The position numbers and the translations under genes are program-made. A model generated the notes under the pieces. That model ran no database searches, was not told the origin of the DNA, and saw only the letters and a program-made list of their open reading frames with translations. Below are positions 11,775 through 23,083 of a stretch of 62,015 nt of DNA, one piece after another; within the stretch, counting starts at the first letter, position 1, and each line of letters begins with the position of its first letter. Origin of the DNA: Owenia fusiformis (lineage: Eukaryota > Annelida > Polychaeta > Sabellida > Oweniidae); NCBI GenBank assembly GCA_903813345.2, contig CAIIXF020000557.1, positions 1 to 62,015 on the forward strand. Reading direction: 5' to 3'.

Positions 11775-12510
11775 ATTTATAATTCATCATTCATGCCTGT
11801 CCCTGAAGATGATATATTGCTGAGGGACTGGATCAATATCCATTTAGCCATTTAAAGGGACAGTGCTTGTAAAGTAGTTTACATATTAATGAACACTTAA
11901 GTATTTTGAACAGAGAAACAAATGGATCAATCTATCTTGAATTCATTGCTCATCCCTGTTCATGATGATATATTGCTGAGGAACTTGATCAATATCCATT
12001 TAGCCATTTAAAGGGACAGTGCTTGTAAAGTAGTTAACATATTAATGAACACTTAAGTATTTTGAACAGAGAAACAAATGGATCAATCTATCTTGAATTC
12101 ATTGCTCATCCCTGTTCATGATGATATATTGCTGAGGAACTTGATCAATATCCATTTAGCCATTTAAAGGGTCGGTGCTTGTAAAGTAGTTTACATATTA
12201 ATGAACACTTAAGTATTTTGAACAGAGAAACAAATGGATCAATCTATCTTTAATTCATTGTTCATGCCTGTCCATGCTTATATATTGCTGAGGAACTTGA
12301 TCAATATTCATTTAGCTATTTAAAGGGACGCTGCTTGTAAGGTAGTTTTCATATTAATGAACATTAAAACATTTTAAATGAAGAAACAAATGGGTTAATC
12401 TATTTTTAATTCATCATTCATGCCTGTCCCTGAAGATGATATATTGCTGATGGACTGGATCAATATCCATTTAGCCATTTAAAGGGGCACTGCTTCTGAG
12501 ATAGTTCTCA
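11775..12510. repeat. 156-bp tandem repeat, ~4.5 copies
   Basis: The landmark gatatattgctga recurs at 11811, 11967, 12123, ~12278 and ~12438, a period of 155-160 bp. Copies two and three are nearly identical and the outer ones are more diverged. Each carries tccatttagccatttaaag and acatattaatgaacac. No coding potential. A poly-C run follows at 12571-12584. Confidence 0.85.
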
Positions 12511-13953
12511 CCCTGCTAGTAAGGTAATTCCCCAAAGAAATAATGAAACTAAGCCTTTTAAACTTGTAACCCCCCCCCCCCCCCGACACCTAATTATTTC
12601 ATGCGAATTGGTTATTTTGAAAAATAATGCTAATAAGATTGGAGAGTCTATTACCTTTAATTAACATTTGTTATTTGAAAATGCCAAATTAATATATAAT
12701 ATACTGGAGATTTGAGTTGAATATCTGGGTTTTGTGATTTTAGTATGTTGCCATTTGTGCCCTGCCTTTTATAATAATGTTTTAATATTTCCTCTAGGCT
12801 GAATGTCTATGATAAAGCTAAGTGAATACCAACTTAGGTAATCAAACTATTGCCAGATTGCTGAGAACACCTTGATTAAGATTGACTTTTTCATATGATA
12901 ACAGTGCATCCCAATAAAAACACAACAAGCAGAACCATTGTAAAACCAAAAAAAAACAGTGATGATTAGATAAATTTCAAAGTTTATCATAAAGCTACAT
13001 GTCTCATCTTTACAATGATATGTCATTTGTTCATTATGTGATCATTGACCACTGAATAATCATTATTTTGCATGCATGGGAGTTAGGGTGTTTAGAAATC
13101 TCACTTTTTTACCAGAGAGCTAAGCACATATGGGTTCCCATTCCTTTTACACTACTGTAACTAACTTTATTGTAAAATTTCAGATTGCTAGGATGATGTC
13201 TTGGTTCTTGGAATCACACCTGAAATATCAGCCATTTTGGTGAAAATTCACCTTTTTCATGAATTGCGTTCAATTTCAAATGACTTTATTTCTTAACTTA
13301 ATGTTCTCTAATGGCATGCAATGGTCCTTTTTCCATATAGCTTTGAAATCTTGTTCTCGTTTTTAATGAGATTTTAGGAGATCTGCACTTTTAACCATTA
13401 AAAACTAACGTTTTCTTCCATCTGATGGCATATTTGAATTCTGTGAGTAATTCTCTCTCAAAACAACTTTGATTTGCACTGTTATTTACCATTATTCAAA
13501 TTCTAATGATTTTCTGGTTGTCTAAAAAAGGTTGGGCTAAATCCCCATAGACACAATGCTGAAAAACCTTCAGAAGTTCATTTACTCTTACAAGGATCAC
13601 AATTTTTATGTGAAATCACAATCCTGAATCCACATGTCAATAAGATCATATAGTTACATTTCAATGATGTTTTAAGTTGATCCAAATGGAATTACTTCTT
13701 AAATCAAGAAATTAAATGACTCTGGCAATACATTTACATGTATTCTAGCCCTACCCAAGCTCTACCCATACCCATGATGCCATCTATTTTTCATTTATAT
13801 GGAAAAGGTCAATTCAAAAAAAGCTTTTTACCATGTTACTTCAGTATACAAGTCAAGTTAAATATTTTCCCTGCCATTTCTGAGTTTAACTGTTGAAATA
13901 CACTGTAATTTACCACTTTAATACTGCATATGAACATGATTGTTCCAGATTGT
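12511..13953. other. Non-coding, nothing recognised
   Basis: AT-rich unique-looking sequence apart from the 14-bp poly-C run near 12571. No gene or RNA feature. Confidence 0.4.
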
Positions 13954-14348
13954 AAAGGACGATTCTCGGTTTGGAGAACGAAGTTCATCAATCTAAATGA
14001 GCATTATCCCTGCTTCGGACAAATTTGATTTTTTTACATAATATAGATTTGAATGTCCTCTTTTGAATAGTCATAATTTAATTTGGGTAATATTTCTAGA
14101 TTTTTCGCAAAAATACATTAGCGCAGTACACTGATGAACTTCTTTCCCCAAAATCGAGACTTGTATTTTATTAAATCGGTCTAATTGAGCGTTATCCCTG
14201 CTTCAGACCAATTTGTTATTTTTACATCTTGTAGATTTAAATGTCCTCTTTTGAAAATTCATAGTTTAATTTGGGTAATATTTCTATATTTTTCATGAAA
14301 AAAACTATAAGCCCAGGAGACTGTTCTCCAAACCGAGAATCGTCCTTT
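13954..14348 (+). mobile_element. MITE copy M1
   Basis: The element has ~26-bp perfect terminal inverted repeats beginning aaaggacgattctcggtttg. It contains two internal direct half-copies, each with a ttatccctgcttc-type block, a gtcctcttttgaa block and a taatttgggtaatatttcta block, so the element looks internally duplicated. No ORF. Its partner M2 lies 144 bp away in the opposite orientation. Confidence 0.8.
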
Positions 14349-14492
14349 GCAAGATTCTTGTATAAAAGTCATAAGTCTAATAGTATTGTCATCTGTGGTA
14401 ATTTAAAAATTGTTCCTCCTAGTATCATTTGAGTTGTTAATTGATAAACATTATTATCCTTGAAAGCTTTTCCATCAGTAGGTATGATTCTT

Positions 14493-14888
14493 AAAGGACG
14501 ATTCTCGGTTTGGAGAACAGTCTCCTGGGCTAATAATTTTTTTCATGAAAAATATAGAAATATTACCCAAATTAAACTATGAATATTCAAAAGAGGACAT
14601 TTAGATCTACAAGATGTAAAAATAACAAATTGGTCTGAAGCAGGGATAACGCTCAATTTGACCGATTCAACAAATTACAAAATCTCGATTTGGGGAAAGA
14701 AGTTCATCAGTGTACTGCGCGAATATTTTTTTGCGAAAAATCTAGAAATATTACCCAAATTAAATTATGACTATTCAAAAGAAGACATTCAAATCTATGT
14801 TATGTAAAAAAAATCAAATTTGTCCGAAGCAGGGATAATGCTCATTTAGATTGATGAACTTCGTTCTCCAAACCGAGAATCGTCCTTT
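14493..14888 (-). mobile_element. MITE copy M2, inverted relative to M1
   Basis: Same terminal repeats and internal order as M1 but reversed. It starts with the end bearing agtctcctgggct and finishes with the end bearing gattgatgaacttcg. It is close to the full length of M1 (396 vs 395 bp), with scattered substitutions. Together they form a large inverted repeat. Confidence 0.8.
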
Positions 14889-15450
14889 CATATATCTGTA
14901 TATATATAGATATGATGCAGAATACAGCCATTCTTGAGGTGGTACATGTAGCTTCATCTAATCAATATGTACATCATAACTCAAAGCGGTTAAAAACGCT
15001 GGACTTGGATTTTGAAAGTGGTACCTTAATAAATGGTGAGGGAGGAGTATAATATTGTCTCTTTATACATTAGATCATTCATCAGTTGAACTTTCATGTC
15101 AAACTTAAGGAGAGCTTTCAGCATTCCTGATAATGACACTTTTTCACATCAGTTGAATCAAATGGTGCTGGACTCATTCAGAGGCCTCATTTTTAGAAAC
15201 CCTTGAAGGTTACACTTATATCACTGATTTTATTGTTTTACAATGTTTTTGCTTGTTGTGTTTTTTGGACACGCTGTATTATATATCTAGGGGTTATTTC
15301 ATGGTATGCATTTTCAATATGTTTCCCTTAGTGTTTTACCTTAATGATGTTTTAATATGTGGACTGATGAATGGTCAATATACTTAAATGTTCATGAGTG
15401 AAGCCTAACATACTCCAAAAATGATACTAAGAATGAATTCCATAATAAAA
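14889..15450. other. Non-coding, nothing recognised
   Basis: A short (TA)-rich stretch follows M2; otherwise no feature. Confidence 0.4.
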
Positions 15451-16053
15451 CTAGACAATGGCAACTCCGCGGGGTAGCAAATCCCAACGAACAAAATATC
15501 AATTACCGAATTCCAATCAATTATACTCATTACTTTGGTTAAAATTGAAAAATTTAGATTTTAGAATTACGAATTCCTGCAAAGCAGCCATTTTGAATTT
15601 TCTGAGGTACAAATCTGAAGAATAATACCATGATTGTGATCTACTCCAAAATTCCTTCAATTTGAGTATAATATAGCCATACATTGAAGGGATCGAAAAA
15701 TTATTGCGAAATCGTACATTAGACGGCCATTTTGAATTTTACAAGGCTCGAATCAGAAAAAAGATACAATATTTGCAATCTACTCTTAATTGCCTTTCAT
15801 TTGAGTATAATAAAGCTATACTTCAGAAAGATCTAAAAATTAGCGAAAATTACTGTTTTCCTGACCCCCCCATACACGGCCCCTGGGGGTCAGGATGAAA
15901 AACACAGAATATATGTGAAATAGATAAGTGTTGTGAATATACTACCAAAATTTCAAACAATAATATTAATCACTTTGGTTTAGAATGAAAAATTTATGAT
16001 TTTTGCGAAAAAGTGGCTTCACTATATCCATACTGAACTTCGTTCGTTGGGAT
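15451..16053 (-). mobile_element. Non-autonomous Helentron-like element 2
   Basis: Same architecture as the element at 861-1413. On the minus strand it has 5' ATCCCAACGAAC (16053-16042), subterminal GTTCGTTGGGAT (15492-15481), a hairpin (15478-15461) and terminal CTAG (15454-15451) followed by T. The hairpin differs in sequence from that of element 1 but keeps its pairing. The body contains two ~135-bp direct repeats built on 'cagccattttgaattttct' and 'tttgagtataat'; a third diverged copy lies at 17955-18085. No ORF of note. Confidence 0.65.
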
Positions 16054-16604
16054 AACTAAATGCACTGAATGACCTTAGTTTTAATCTGAATGACCTAATT
16101 TTGTTTTGAATACTGTAAATTCATAATTGATAAAAGTAACTATTTCTATATTATTTTCAATGAAATCTTTGGGGGCAATTTTTGGATCCTTTGGAAAAAC
16201 TCCTCTGCATTTTAAACATGAGATTGTTGACAAAAACATCCTGTTTCTGAATCTGTACATTTATCCCAGTACCCCTATGGAAAAATTAAGAATAGCTGCC
16301 CCTCTTGGGTCACTTGTAAAATACAGAGAACTGTTTGATATGGCAAAATTGACAAAATTACAAATAGAAAATTGTCATGTTATTGAACTTGGCGAGAAGG
16401 TAACGATGATTTGAGCTGGTCCCATACTGTGATGTGAAGAAAAATTTATTACAAACGAAGCGCAAATATCATAAAACAACACACCAGAAAGGCCACCATT
16501 TTCAAAATGGTTGCTCACTAGCCAAGTTGTCATCAGAAGAAATAATATGCTTTTAAGTAGCCACCTCTTGTAAAACCGCACACGTACTTGTAAAATAACA
16601 CACA
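16054..16604. other. Non-coding stretch with a 95-codon chance ORF
   Basis: The plus-strand frame 16127-16414 is open for 95 codons but shows no recognisable domain and its composition fits translated AT-rich DNA. I do not call it a gene. 16490-16545 carries diverged CAAAATGG repeat text. Confidence 0.3.
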
Positions 16605-16945
16605 TAAAAATGGTGGCCATGTTTCAAAATGGCCGACTACTCTCTAAAGTTTTATTAGACAATGTGCCATGCTTAAAGTATTCACATATCAAATATGAAC
16701 AAAATCACTCCACTACTTTTCGAGTTATAGTTAAATACGTTAAAATGGCGGCCATTTTTCAAAATTGTTTTCAAAATGGCCGCTTTCTACCAAAAGTGTC
16801 ATAGGACAGTGTGCCGTGCTTATAGTATTCACATACCAAATATGAACAAAATCGCTCCGCTACTTTTCAAGTTATAGTAAAATATGTTAAAATGGTGGCC
16901 ATTTTTCAAATTTTTTTTCAAAATGGCCGCCTTGTATTACACTCC
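16605..16945. repeat. ~135-147-bp tandem repeat with CAAAATGGCCGCC motifs
   Basis: aaaatggYggccat recurs at 16607, 16742 and 16889. Between copies lies a block reading 'gtattcacatacca...atgaacaaaatcgctcc', which is also found inside the Helentron-like element at 861-1413. It is probably the tandem-repeat core of a related element. The near-palindrome aaaatggcggccatttt resembles the YY1 consensus. Confidence 0.65.
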
Positions 16946-17314
16946 CAGTGATTGGGAAAATGGGACGGAGGGGGGGGGAGCAGGCAATTTCTGCTCGATA
17001 TTTCAACGAATATTTCAAGAGAAAGCTTATAGTTGAATTGCTGTATGAATAGCGCACAGTATGGTTAAATATGTGAGGTATTCAAGGATTTTTTTTAACC
17101 AATAATCTCTTAGGTATAAGATCTATTAAACAAGGCACAGAGAGAACAAAATCGTACCTAACTCACAACAGTTTGGGCTTGTTGACCAGGAAAGCAAGAT
17201 TGCCACAGAAAGTTGATCAGCTCTTAGACTAGAACTTCTTGCCAAGCAGGCAATGAGCGTGTGTAAAATTTGCTATGGCTTCTCTTGAATAATGACAAGA
17301 TTTATCTTAAAACT

Positions 17315-17755
17315 TCCAAAATGGCCATCAAAAAGTTAATCAGCTCAAGACTATGTCTCATATGTAAAAATTTGAAGTAAATTTGTCAAATGGTTTGGCT
17401 GGAAACCTGTAAACAAGCCTTAGTGGTAGACAAGATTTTAGGATGAAAAATCCAAAATGGCCGCCCCATGCCAAAAATTGGTCAGTTCTAAACTTTCATA
17501 CGTACGTAGAAACATCCCTGGAAATTTCAGATGAATCCCTCAAAGGTTTGGCAGGAAACCTGTAGACAAACCTTGACAGACAAGATTTTAGGACGGAAAA
17601 TCCAAAATGGGCACTTTAATGTTTACCCAGAATGTTCAAAACTAATCAGTTCTAAATTTTTATATGTAGAAACCTCCTTGAAAATTTCCATGAATCCCTT
17701 TGGTTCGGCTGGAAACCTGTAAACAAGCCTTGACAGACCAGGTCTTAGAGACATT
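17315..17755. repeat. Three diverged ~135-150-bp tandem repeats
   Basis: 'ccaaaatggc' or 'ccaaaatggg' recurs near 17318, 17452 and 17602. Each is followed by a 'gttctaaa' block, a 'cctggaaacctgtaaacaa'-type block and 'gacaagattttagga'. No coding potential beyond a short chance frame. Confidence 0.6.
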
Positions 17756-20344
17756 TAGGCATTCTAATACTCATCACATCTTTCTGTCTTCAACTAGAAA
17801 TACCTTCTAGAAAGAAGCTAACAGAAGGCAATGAATTCTCATGATGGCATTTGGGACCCAAGACCATCTAGGAATTTCAAAGGGACAAATCATAAAGATA
17901 ATACAATATTTGAGATCTAAGGTATTATGTAACCATTCTTAGAAGAGATCTTAAGTAAAAGCGAATTCCTGCTCAAGGCAGCCACTTTGATTTTCTTGAT
18001 GCACAAACCAGAAAAAACAATACCATAATTGTGTTGTTCTCAAAACGCCCTCAAACTGAGTATAATATTGCCATACTTTAACCTGCTTGTTTCGAAAAAA
18101 CACAATCTTGGGTTGTTCCCAGGGTCCCATCCATCTTTACCCCATGCAAGATATTGCATCTTTTATCATAAAAAGTCACACGTGGAAGATGAGATTTACT
18201 TGTGACATCACTTGTTTAAAAACATCAATAACATAGCAACAAATATACTGCGTTTTTGGTTTCATGATTCTTACCGTATCATACATTTCCAGTAACCTTC
18301 CATTAAGCGGTGGAAGATATCGTTGAATTGTGGCGCCCATGTATTATATACGATCAAATGATCATACGCTGGAGTTTCCATTTCGTATAAGCTTAGTCTC
18401 ATTTAGTTCATTAAAGCATAACGCAAACTATAAAGAAGTTTGATTCGAAGAAAACTAAAAATATCGAAATCGACACTTCCTTTCTGCAGTAACTTTCGCT
18501 TGATACCAGTGATCAGTTTGACAACATTTATACAAGGGATACTTGACTGGATCAATATTTGAACTTCCACACCAAAACTTATGCGATTTGAAGTAAATAA
18601 TGAGTTCTTTATACTGTGAGTTTACTTCTCACAGCTTATGCGTCACCGTACAAATCTGATCTTTTTTAAATATACACAATGAATGGTTATTTGCTGAATC
18701 TTCGCCCGTTCTAAAATGTGTATTTAACAAATACATATTCTCATAAAAATAATCCATACTCTCAGACGACAGGGAAAATAATAACTAAAAGAAATGTGAA
18801 AAACACCCCTTTTCACCAAGGGTCGATTATGTGGGCCAATTCACTCAGAAAAAATCCGAACAGTGCTCGTAAAACGTTTATCATAATTAGAAAGTTAAAA
18901 CCATTTCGAAGAGAATGCTGTTTTTATTTCACGTGAAATCGTATTTGTTTTCATCAAATTAATTTTTTTAGAACCCTTATCATAGTTTTTGCTTCAAAGC
19001 AGTCGATTTGCGTCACCATACTAAAAACTGTTCTCCGTTATTTTTTTACATCGATGGTTAGGCGCGTGTTAGAGAAGAGAATTGGATGTTTACGAAGTGA
19101 GCCTGTATTTTTTTAAATTAGCTATACAGTGACTGGGGGAGGGGGATTTAAATCTTCCTGGGCCTGTGTTTTGCACATACGTGTACTTGCACCACAAAAT
19201 TTCACTTTTTCCGTGCAGAATTTGGCGCAGAATTTTATAAATCAATCAGAATTTGGCTTTTTCATGCAGAATTTCTGGGCAGAATTTGCATTTTTCTCAT
19301 GCAGAAAACTAAGCTTAATGTGCCTAGGCAGCGGTGTGATGACGTCACCCACTTGTTTGCACCAAATTCCAATTTCGTACGATTGCAAGCTAAATAACGC
19401 CAAAATTACTCCCAAACATAAAATATTAATGAATATAAATTACCGAGACATGAAATATAACAACAATTATGTACAGACTGACATAATAAAGATGCTTTAA
19501 TGAGTTAAAGTTATCCTCCTGAATTTAATTCCAAAACTTAGTTTTAATTCTCAACTTGAACTCCATATATCTCGAAAAATATAAGCTAATTCTAGTCCAA
19601 AGCTACTCAATCAATACTTGAGATCGTTATTTATACTAATCTATTGAAACTGGATAGAAAGAAAAACAAACTAACCTGTATTGGAACGGTATGATATGAG
19701 CGGTGCGAAGGTTGGTTGTTCCGAATGTTTCGAAATGACGCACTAAAAACTTTGGTGGTGATTTAGTGGATGTCAACTACCCAAACGTGAAACGAAACCA
19801 CTAATTAAATTAGAAATATACGAAATGACCGGAAGTGGTCAGTTAAACACGCTAATTAATTCCCATACACAATTGAGAGACCAAGCAGGAATAAAAAATA
19901 ATTGCCAAAATATGTGTATAACTAGCTAGCTCAACTATAACCGGGGAAATTGCTGTTAAAGTGCTGAAAACCTCCAAATACTGGGACCATAAAATTGAGA
20001 AAAAATTGATTTTACAAAAAATGTCTTTTATCTGCGGCCAAGGTTAGAAAATAACAGAAGCACAAAAATTTTGTAAAAGAGTACAATTGAAAAATCGACC
20101 ATATCATATGGTATCAAAACAACATTTCTTCAGGCTAGTGTGCTCGAGATTAATTGTACAATTAATTCACAATGAGAAAATATGACTAAAGAACATAAGA
20201 AAATTAATAAGCCTTTTTTATTCTCACTTTTTCACACTTCACATTGGCGTATTGGCGTGAATTGTTCCCTACGCCACTGAAGGGGTAACGAATTTATGGG
20301 TTTGGCATCAAAGCAAGCTCCAAGAAGATTACCCTTACCACAAT
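17756..20344. other. Mostly unrecognised non-coding DNA
   Basis: 17955-18085 is a diverged copy of the internal repeat of Helentron-like element 2. 19195-19310 is a low-complexity stretch of gcagaattt repeats inside a 123-codon open frame (19129-19500). That frame has no recognisable domain and I do not call it a gene. Nothing else has definable edges. Confidence 0.4.
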
Positions 20345-21356
20345 TTTGAGATATGGCGTCCGAAAGGTAGTTCAGAACAAAAAGTTCTCCAAATTCAACG
20401 TGTGTGCTAATATGTGAAGGAATCCAAATCTGAAAACCAAATTTCGGTTATAGCATTTTGAAAGCTCAAAAATCGCTAAATTTGGTGCCCTGTGTTAAGT
20501 CAATGTTGTAGTGTTATGTAACTCACTCTTGGAGATATTATGTTAAGCCTTTAAATAATATGTGACGTCATTAGTGTCAGGCTTTTTAAGACCGACATCC
20601 GGGGCCTTCCTAGATGCCCGCCATTGATGTAATGTTATGATCTTGATAGCTGGTACAATAAAGTCTTATTGAAGCTCACATCTGAGTTAGTTCACTCAAT
20701 CGTAATAACAGACCAAATGGGAAAAATACTTTTTTTGAAGTGTAAAATACAAGATAAAGACTGAGTACAGTTTAACATAATGAATGCCTATAAAACAAGG
20801 GGTTTCAAAAGCTACCTAGCTTCAAAATTTGGACACAAAAGTGCCTAGGTCAAAATCTAGGTCAAATACATAGTTTTTCCTTATTTTAACAATTCTGATA
20901 CTACACTTTGATAATTTGCTTTAAAATTTTGGACACAGGTAGCAAAGGATGTGCTTATAGTGTTAGCCTTTGCCGTCAGGAAGTAATTTGACCCACTTTT
21001 GAGATATGGTGTCCAAAATGGAGGTCAAAATAAAAAGTTCTCAATATTTAACGTATGAGTTATGAATTAAGAATAGAATTTTCTCAGGAATCCGAATCTA
21101 TAAACCAATTTTCGATCAAACTCCTGGTTAGATAGTTATAGCAGTTTGAAGTCTCGAAAAGTCGATATGATGATATCCATCCCCATGTTATACAAATGGA
21201 GTCGAAGATAACATTCTTAAGAGTTTTCTAAATGTCTATATTCTAGCTGACTCAGCTTATTCTGAATGACTCAGCTTACAAGTAATTGGATGACTCAGCT
21301 TAAACAAGTCTTAAATCTGGAGTCTTAAATTGAACTTGTTCAATTTACATGTCTAG
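20345..21356 (+). mobile_element. Hairpin-CTAG element F1 (5'-truncated), interrupted by an LTR
   Basis: This is the 3' part of the same family as the three elements that follow. It carries the module text (ttttgagatatggcgtcc..., aaaaatcgctaaatttggtg, gactgagtacag). It ends with three TGACTCAGC motifs (21248, 21267, 21291), the box aatctggagtct, a hairpin of arms aaattgaac/gttcaattt (21327-21346), and CTAG at 21353-21356 followed by T. The LTR-like insertion at 20504-20710 splits the first module. I see no 5' terminal box. Confidence 0.6.
20504..20710 (+). mobile_element. Probable solo LTR inserted in element F1
   Basis: A 207-bp block, TGTTGTAGTG...GTAATAACA, interrupts module text that is continuous in the sister copies (gttaagtcaa|tgggaaaaa). 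It starts TGTT and ends AACA, as LTRs do, and contains AATAAA near 20656 in the expected place. The flanks (agtcaa and gaccaa) could be a decayed ~5-bp target duplication. No internal retroelement sequence is present. Confidence 0.5.
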
Positions 21357-23083
21357 TTATTATTATTCTTTTTTCTTCCTCCTCACCAAATTTCTCGTCA
21401 ACTATAACAGCTTACTTAATCCAACTTACATGGTTAACTAAAGACTGAAACCGGCTTTCTGGGAAATTAGGTCAAATTTTTATCTAGGTCAAAGGTCAAG
21501 AACTAGGTCAAATCTTACATTTTCAACATTCTTCATCATATCTTCGTCAATATTCTTCGTAACTCCTTCATCTTTTTTTCATCGTGTAGCTTAGAAAAAG
21601 GCGAATCAAAGATATGACATCAGAATTTTGATTACTCTTACCGATTTTGAGATACGGCGTCCGAAATGTAGGTCACGCCTAAACATGCTTCAAATCGAAT
21701 GTATGAGCTATGAAAAAGATGTAGAATTTTCTCAGGAATCCAAATCTGCAAATCAAATTTGGATCGGACTTCCGGTTCGGAAGTTATGGCGTTTTGAAAG
21801 CTCAAAAATCGCTAAATTTGGTGCCTATGTTAAGTCAATGGGAAAAAAGACTTTTTCGAAGTGTAAAATACAGGATATTGACTGAGTACAGCTTAACATA
21901 ATGAATGCTTATAAAAGAAGGGGACCTCAAAAGCTACATAGCTTCAAAATTTGGACACCAAAATGCCTAGGTCAAAATCAAGGTCAAATTCATAGTTTTT
22001 CCTTATTTTTACGATTCTGACACTACACTTTAATAATTTACTTCAAAATTTTGTATACAGGTAGCAAAGAGTGTGCTTATAGTGTTAGCCTTTTGCCGTC
22101 AGAAAGTATTTTGACCCACTTTTGAGATATGGTGTCCGATAAGTAGGTCAAAATAAAAAGTTCTCCAGATTCAACGTATGAGTTATGAATTAAGGGTAGA
22201 ATCTTCTCAGGAATCCGAATCTGCAAACCAAATTTCGATCCGACTACCGGTTCGGAAGTTATGGCGTGTCCAAAAAGTAGGTCAAAATAAAAAAATTCCA
22301 AATTTAACGTATGAGTTATGAATTAGGGGTAGAATTTTGTCAGGAATCCAAATCTGCAAACCAAATTACGATCCGACTTCCGGTTCGAAAGTTATGGGGT
22401 TTTGAAAGCTCAAAAATCGCTAAATTTGGTGCCCCATGTTATGTCAATGAGAAAAAGGATTTTTTGAAGTGTAAAATACCAGATAAAGACTGAGTACAGC
22501 TTAATATTCTGAAAGCCTATAAAAGGAGGGGACCTCGAAGGCTATCTAGCTTTAAAATTTGGACGCAAAAATGCCTTGGTCAAAATCTAGGTCAAATTCA
22601 TAGTTTTTCCTTATTTTTGCGATTCTGACATTACACTTTAAGGATTTGCTTCAAAATTTTGTATACAGGTAGCAAAGAGTGTGCTTATAGTGTTAGCCTT
22701 CTGCCGTCAGAAAGTTTTTTGACCCACTTTTGAGATATGGTGTCCGAAATGTAGGTTAAAATAAAAAATTATCCAAATTTAACGTATGAGTTATGAATTA
22801 AGGGTAGAATTTTCTCAGGAATCAGAATCTTTAAACCAAATTTCGATCTAACTTCTGGTTAGATAGTTATAGCGGTTTGAAGTCTCGAAAAGTCGATATG
22901 ATGATATCCCCATGTTAAGCTAATAGAGTCGAAGATAGCCTTCTTAAAAGTTGTCTAAATGTCTATATTCTAGCTGACTCAGCTTATTCTGAATGACTCA
23001 GCTTACAAGTTCTGGATGACTCAGCTTAAAAAAAATGTGAAATCTGGAGTCTTAAATTGAACTTGTTCAATTTACATGTCTAG
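21357..23083 (+). mobile_element. Hairpin-CTAG element F2
   Basis: The element begins with a T-rich head (ttattattattcttttttc) and an AGGTCA block at 21468-21515 containing a perfect DR1 (AGGTCAAAGGTCA at 21486-21498). It continues with about three ~480-bp modules and three TGACTCAGC motifs (22975, 22994, 23017). It ends in box aatctggagtct (23041), hairpin (23054-23073) and CTAG (23080-23083). The short ORFs here are shadows of module similarity. No Rep or helicase sequence is present, so it is non-autonomous. Confidence 0.65.

Noticed and set aside
16127-16414. 95-codon plus-strand ORF as a gene
   Set aside because: No domain; composition matches translated AT-rich DNA and it lies between repeats.
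19129-19500. 123-codon plus-strand ORF as a gene
   Set aside because: Its middle is low-complexity gcagaattt repeats, the ends have no recognisable features, and no splice or promoter context was found.
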